DNA of 64,000 bases, taken from positions 1 to 64,000 of the forward strand of contig JAMKCH010058171.1 of NCBI GenBank assembly GCA_023653785.1, in the 5' to 3' direction. The notes beneath the pieces were generated by a model. It did not search any database and was not told the DNA's origin. It saw only the letters and a program-made list of their open reading frames with translations. This DNA is from Ophioderma brevispina (taxonomy: Eukaryota; Echinodermata; Ophiuroidea; Amphilepidida; Ophiodermatidae). Below, piece by piece: positions 59,789-64,000 of the stretch; positions within the stretch are counted from its first letter, which is position 1; every line of letters starts with the position of its first letter. The position numbers were made by a program, and so were the translations under genes.

Positions 59789-61289
59789 ACGGTATTTAAG
59801 ATCCCACTATTATAATCCCACTATAAATTTAGGCCGTTCAGATGTCCCTGTGTTGCACGATCTAAAAAAAAAAAAAAAATTGTGTGTGCGTTGTCTTTCT
59901 TTCTACACTATAATGAATATATACTGTTTACCTTTGTTGGGGTGCTGCCGCCAAGGTCATCGTAATGCAGGGATCTAAGGTAAGTGTGGTGTTGTTTAGT
60001 GTGTATCTATCTTTTGACAATGTACAATGATAACATCCAATAATGTTCCCTTTGGGAGACCCCGAAAAGTTCAACCGAAACTATAATAGTGGATGGCCAG
60101 ACCATCTAAAGTAGCCTTATGGTACACCTGGGGGGGGGCAAAGAGGTATGATACCAGGGCTACCTCATTACTATGACATAACGAAAATGCATGATGGCCA
60201 TTCTGGGGGTTGCAACCGATTAAAACGGGCTCAAATTGGAAAGTGGTCCAATGCGTTGTTGAATATTGCATACCAAATGTTTGTAGGATTCACAGGATTA
60301 AAAAAGGTAAGTTTTACTATCTCCAACTACATTATGGAGTTAATAACGTGAAAACAATTCTTATAGGTCAAATGTTAACTTTGCTCTACAGGGCATCAAA
60401 TGATTTAAAAACGCTCAATTTCAGTGGAATATGGTCTCAGATTATTTGTAATGTCATCACAAGTAAAATAAGGTATAGTTTGGACAGTGTACAATGTATA
60501 GTTACAAGTTACACCCACTTAACCCCAGCTCACATAAGGGGTATCGGGGTAGTAATACTGAGGTGCATAACTTGTTAATTCACATTCCCTATCACTCTTC
60601 CTTCTCACCTCAAGTTCGTTTCACACAATTCCTTTTTACCCAGAACCCCCACACACCACATCACTCGCATTACCGCTAACCACAATTTGTTACTTTCTTC
60701 CCTCTACCCCCATCCTCCTAGCCCCCTCCCCTCTCCACCTCACCTCATGCACAAAACATACATCCACCCTCCTCTTCCTCAATTTTTCACAAACTCCACC
60801 ACCTATCCCCTTCAGACTTCCCCAAATGCCATGTTCCCACCCTCACCAGAGGTTTTTTTTATCAGTTAACACCTTCATGGCAGGGCGACACCTTGCGCGA
60901 CTCAGGTGTGATCCCTGCACCTTCCTTTTTGAGGTAGGACAGGGTGCCGCCCACCCCAACCTTCGGCTGGTTGGTGCCCTTTTATCTTGTCTTAGCCATG
61001 AGGTTTTATTGGAGCAGAAAAAATAATTGACTGGATGCCATTCCTGATGCCAATCATGATGCCAATCTACTGTTCTCACGGGTATAAGCCTTTGGGCTTA
61101 CCAGACCAGCCATTGCAAGTGGCCAGCATGTAACATTTGCTGGATGACCACTGTTGGCTCTCCAGAGCCGGAGCTATTGTGGTAGATTTTCTTTTAGTTC
61201 TAACGGGTAACCAGCTACCTCCTCATAAGCTAAGCGGCTGAGGGTTGGTGTCGGTTAGCAGTATATTCATGACAAATGTTAGGAATGCA
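59789..61289. other. Unassigned; C-rich patch inside
   Basis: 60,640-60,800 is C-rich and pyrimidine-biased, 60,890-61,250 GC-richer. Frames up to 122 codons (60,210-60,578) have no domain. The 60.9-61.25 kb part could be upstream sequence of the retroelement that follows, but no motif shows it. Confidence 0.3.
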
Positions 61290-62085
61290 GGTAGATGAAA
61301 GGACCAAATATACAAAGAGAAGATTGGAACTAATCCAAATCAAATACAAAAGGTGGAAGCACTATCGCTCATCAAAGATGCATATTGCGGAATGATTCTT
61401 TTTTAAGAATAACTCATTCAAGCTCTCCATACATATATAATTACACATTTTAAATATACTACATTGGCCGATACAAACGAATAATCCATACTTAGGTCTT
61501 ACAATTACATCAAATCTCGACTTGGAATTCACATTATTCACAAAATAATATTACAAAGCAATAAACTCTGGGGTTGGGTCGGCGCGAAATCTGTACTCAT
61601 GCAACAGAGTTGTTTTAAAAATCTAGAGTACCAAACGCTAGTACGCCCCCCTGTATGGAATATGGTAGTTCAATATGGGATCCACACACTAAGGAACTCA
61701 TACAGAAGTTTGGAAGGGGACAATAACAGGAAGTGCCTACCCGCTTTGTAATGGGGGATTATGGAAGGTACAGTAGCGTGAACAGCAAGGAAGGAAGAAC
61801 TTGGAGGGATAATTTAGAACCTCAGACGAAAAGTGACAAGAATAAACATCTTCCATGAAGCAATCCGGGGTCGCCTCGCCATACCGTTGCGAAAGATCTT
61901 GCGCACGGTCACACAATTCGTCTCGACATAGTCAATTTACTCAGATCACAACAAATATAAAAAACTGTTTCAGTACTAATTTATACCAAGGGACATTGGT
62001 TGGCTGGAAATCAATACCAAATAACATCACCACCATAGAGGATAAGCAGAAATTCAAAAACCAGAAGCTAAGAAACACAAACTAC
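61290..62085 (+). pseudogene. Non-LTR retrotransposon RT C-terminal tail, decayed
   Basis: With several frame changes the + strand gives, in order, a YLGLTITSNLD-like motif (near 61,490-61,525), a CMEYGSSIWDPHTKELIQK stretch (61,655-61,710), VMGDYGRYSSVNS (61,750-61,790), IFHEAIRGR-type sequence (about 61,845) and NNITTIEDKQKFKN (62,015-62,065). These match the RT thumb and the conserved C-terminal region of CR1/Jockey-type elements, where the protein normally ends shortly after. At least five shifts or stops make it non-functional. The clade is inferred from remembered motif style, not from a search. Confidence 0.8.
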
Positions 62086-63439
62086 AGCCCAGAAACAAAG
62101 AAAACAAACCAAGTCCATCAGGGAAAGTGCACCATCCCTACCCGCGTTTGCCCCTTGTTTTTAGGGGTGTTGGGGTTAGTTAAACAGACCAGAAACAAGA
62201 ACCAGAACCCAAGCAGCAACTGTGCAAAGAAACTCCTGCACAAAGGATATATGGAAAATCCAGTAATATTAGGGGGATCATCATGCCAAACACCAAGGTG
62301 TGTGGGAACCCATACTCTATCAGATTGTTGAAATTGCAGTCAAAGGTACAGTTATGGTCTCAGATGAGGTTTTAAAAGGAAAAAATTCAACTTCCATTCC
62401 GTTTGAAGTTATGGGCGTTCAAAGTTTACGACTCTGCTATAAAATTGGACCGAAATAAAAAAACTGTATTAATGCTATTTATATAATCAGTTAGTTGCCA
62501 CTTGTGCAACAATAACAAACAGTAGAATGCTTTTTATCCCCTAGTAAAAATAGGTCCTCAAATAGTTGCCAAGGTGCCAAAAATGGACTTAAATGGGACC
62601 AAACATAGATGGTGCTTATTTTGACGCTACACCGATATGAAGTTCAACATTTGAAAAAATATTAGCATACTCTATAACAAAGCATGTGATATAAAGTTTG
62701 TTTTGTATTTTTGATGTCCCAAAAGTCACCCAGGACTGGCTAAATAACGTGGTGGCTACGCATGGACTGTTTGTACCAGTTAGTTGTGAAAGCAAGGATG
62801 TCATCTAAAAAATATAAGAACATACCACCTTTCGTGACAATGGGTGTGGCACATGTTTGCTGACAAGGACATCACCCACGCTTAAACCTCGGTTTAGTTC
62901 AAAGAAGTAAAGTATTGAGGAAAATCATTACTGATGAAATAGGGGTTCACTCATGTGGATGATGTCATGAGTGTAAACGCTTGTTTTGCACTGAGGAGGC
63001 AGGCCCCGTTCCCACCATCATTCATATTTTGCATGTTGTAAAGTAAATCCTCCAAAATCAGCGCCAAAGTCAATGTTTTCATGTCATGGTTTTAGTCTTC
63101 TTCACATTTGAGAAAAACAGGATGACTCGATTTGGTCACATGGGAGTTCCATTACAGAAGAGGTCTTTGTGCTTCGAACTGTGCACTAACATGCAAATAT
63201 TTGAAAGCATTTTTGTGCTTATTCAACACTATTCCGAAAAATACATGTTTTGGTTTAATATTCTAGTCTATGGACTTCATATTAGTTTGAGACAATATAA
63301 CGTAGCAGCAACCAGATCATGTACACACGCCTACCTATTGCTACATGCCTACCCAAAAAGTGATCCGAAATCGATTACTGCAGGGCATTAAACGTTGTTA
63401 TGACCGGCTCTCACCCAATCACAAACGCGGAAATCTCCT
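62086..63439. other. Unassigned stretch between retroelements
   Basis: A 101-codon frame at 63,086-63,391 has no domain. The part near 63,400 may already belong to the BEL/Pao element. Nothing else recognised. Confidence 0.3.
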
Positions 63440-64000
63440 AATGATGTGTGAACACTTGTTCAAACACAAGTACTGCAGGATGATTTGCAAGTTGGACGAA
63501 TTGAGGGCGATTCATTTATCGATTTGCCAGATGTGTTCATTAAAGACACCATACCAATATCAGACCAGGATATTCCAACACAGGAGGATTTGAAAGAATG
63601 GAGCCACCTGAAGTCTATCAAGCTTCCTGACTTAACAGACAGCAATGATGAAACATTTATTTGCTTACCAAGGGTAACAGTGATGATTGGGAACAACGTC
63701 CCAGCTGCTACTCAGCCATTACGGACCATTACTGGCAACCTCGGTGATCCATATGCCATAGAATCTCCACTTGGTTGGCTGGTGTACGGTCTCCCAGGAA
63801 AGAATATGGAGAATATGCCTGTGTATTTCTGTAACACCAGAAGTGTGATCAGTATGGAGAAAGCAAATGACCAGTGGGATGCACAGCTAAGGAAATACAT
63901 GAATATGGACTTTGTGGAAAATGTAAATGATTACACTCTGCTGCCATCCATTGAAGATGGAGACAAAACTGAAAAGTGACCATTATGTAGTGCCACAGAG
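63440..64000 (+). pseudogene. BEL/Pao retrotransposon polyprotein fragment (between protease and RT)
   Basis: A frame open from about 63,452 to 63,979 carries DQDIPTQEDLKEWSHLKSI, VMIGNNVPAATQPL, GDPYAIESPLGWLVYGLPG and QWDAQLRKYMNMDFVEN. The order W-x-HL, IG-N-P-A, PYA---LGW-V-G and L---Y--DF is that of BEL/Pao Pol between the retropepsin-like protease and the reverse transcriptase. The frame stops at 63,977, but a +1 shift reads DHYVVPQ, the expected continuation towards the RT (compare D-x-HY-x-x-P-L in the family). A single-base error or mutation therefore ends it. An upstream stop near 63,449 also interrupts the frame. The element continues past the window. Confidence 0.85.

Noticed and set aside
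60640..60800. C-rich patch as a possible gene or i-motif locus
   Set aside because: Simple pyrimidine bias with no repeat structure or frame conservation; too weak to report.

Overview
The window is animal nuclear DNA that is AT-rich, almost gene-free and packed with repeats. A marine invertebrate, perhaps a deuterostome such as an echinoderm or hemichordate, is the best guess. This rests on the mix of decayed DIRS-like, Penelope-like, BEL/Pao and non-LTR retroelements, the many TTAA- and 8-bp-target miniature elements, and long tandem arrays built on GGTCA-type words. There is no operon, rRNA, tRNA or CRISPR array. No complete host gene is visible; the only host-like coding pieces are short exon candidates.

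The main organising fact is a two-copy duplication of about 8 kb in direct orientation, about 39 kb apart. Copy 1 is 4,340-11,633 continuing at 28,986-29,610. Copy 2 is 43,493-51,483 continuing at 59,247-59,712. Each copy serves as the empty site for insertions in the other. Copy 1 is split by a 17.35-kb composite insertion (11,634-28,985) and copy 2 by a 7.8-kb insertion (51,484-59,246). The same comparison exposes several miniature transposons, three of them with clear target-site duplications. Both copies carry the same two exon-like pieces, a C-x2-C...C-x2-C zinc ribbon and a lysine-rich exon. These may be the 5' part of a gene or pseudogene resembling the Pol I factor TAF1B/Rrn7, but that identification is tentative.

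The 17.35-kb insertion is nested. It has outer inverted repeats (11,634-11,809 and 28,788-28,953). Inside them lie an inner inverted-repeat pair (12,085-12,305 and 18,465-18,655) around a 5.5-kb GC-rich tract strikingly poor in A on the + strand, a decayed Penelope-like element on the - strand (21,960-22,975) ending at an inversion junction, a decayed DIRS-like reverse transcriptase/RNase H on the + strand (24,415-26,000), a 905-bp fold-back palindrome (26,690-27,594) and a TA-flanked terminal-repeat element at the right edge.

Between the duplication copies (29.6-43.5 kb) are a 40-base G tract, a 1-kb minisatellite with a 20-bp unit, two or three TTAA-type miniature elements, a 120-bp satellite and one orphan exon candidate. 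The right end holds a decayed non-LTR retrotransposon RT tail (61,290-62,085) and the start of a BEL/Pao polyprotein with a frameshift (63,440-64,000).

The many one-base insertions and deletions between copies fit either old neutral decay or unpolished long-read consensus. All frame interruptions should be read with that in mind. Similarities and repeat boundaries were judged by eye.
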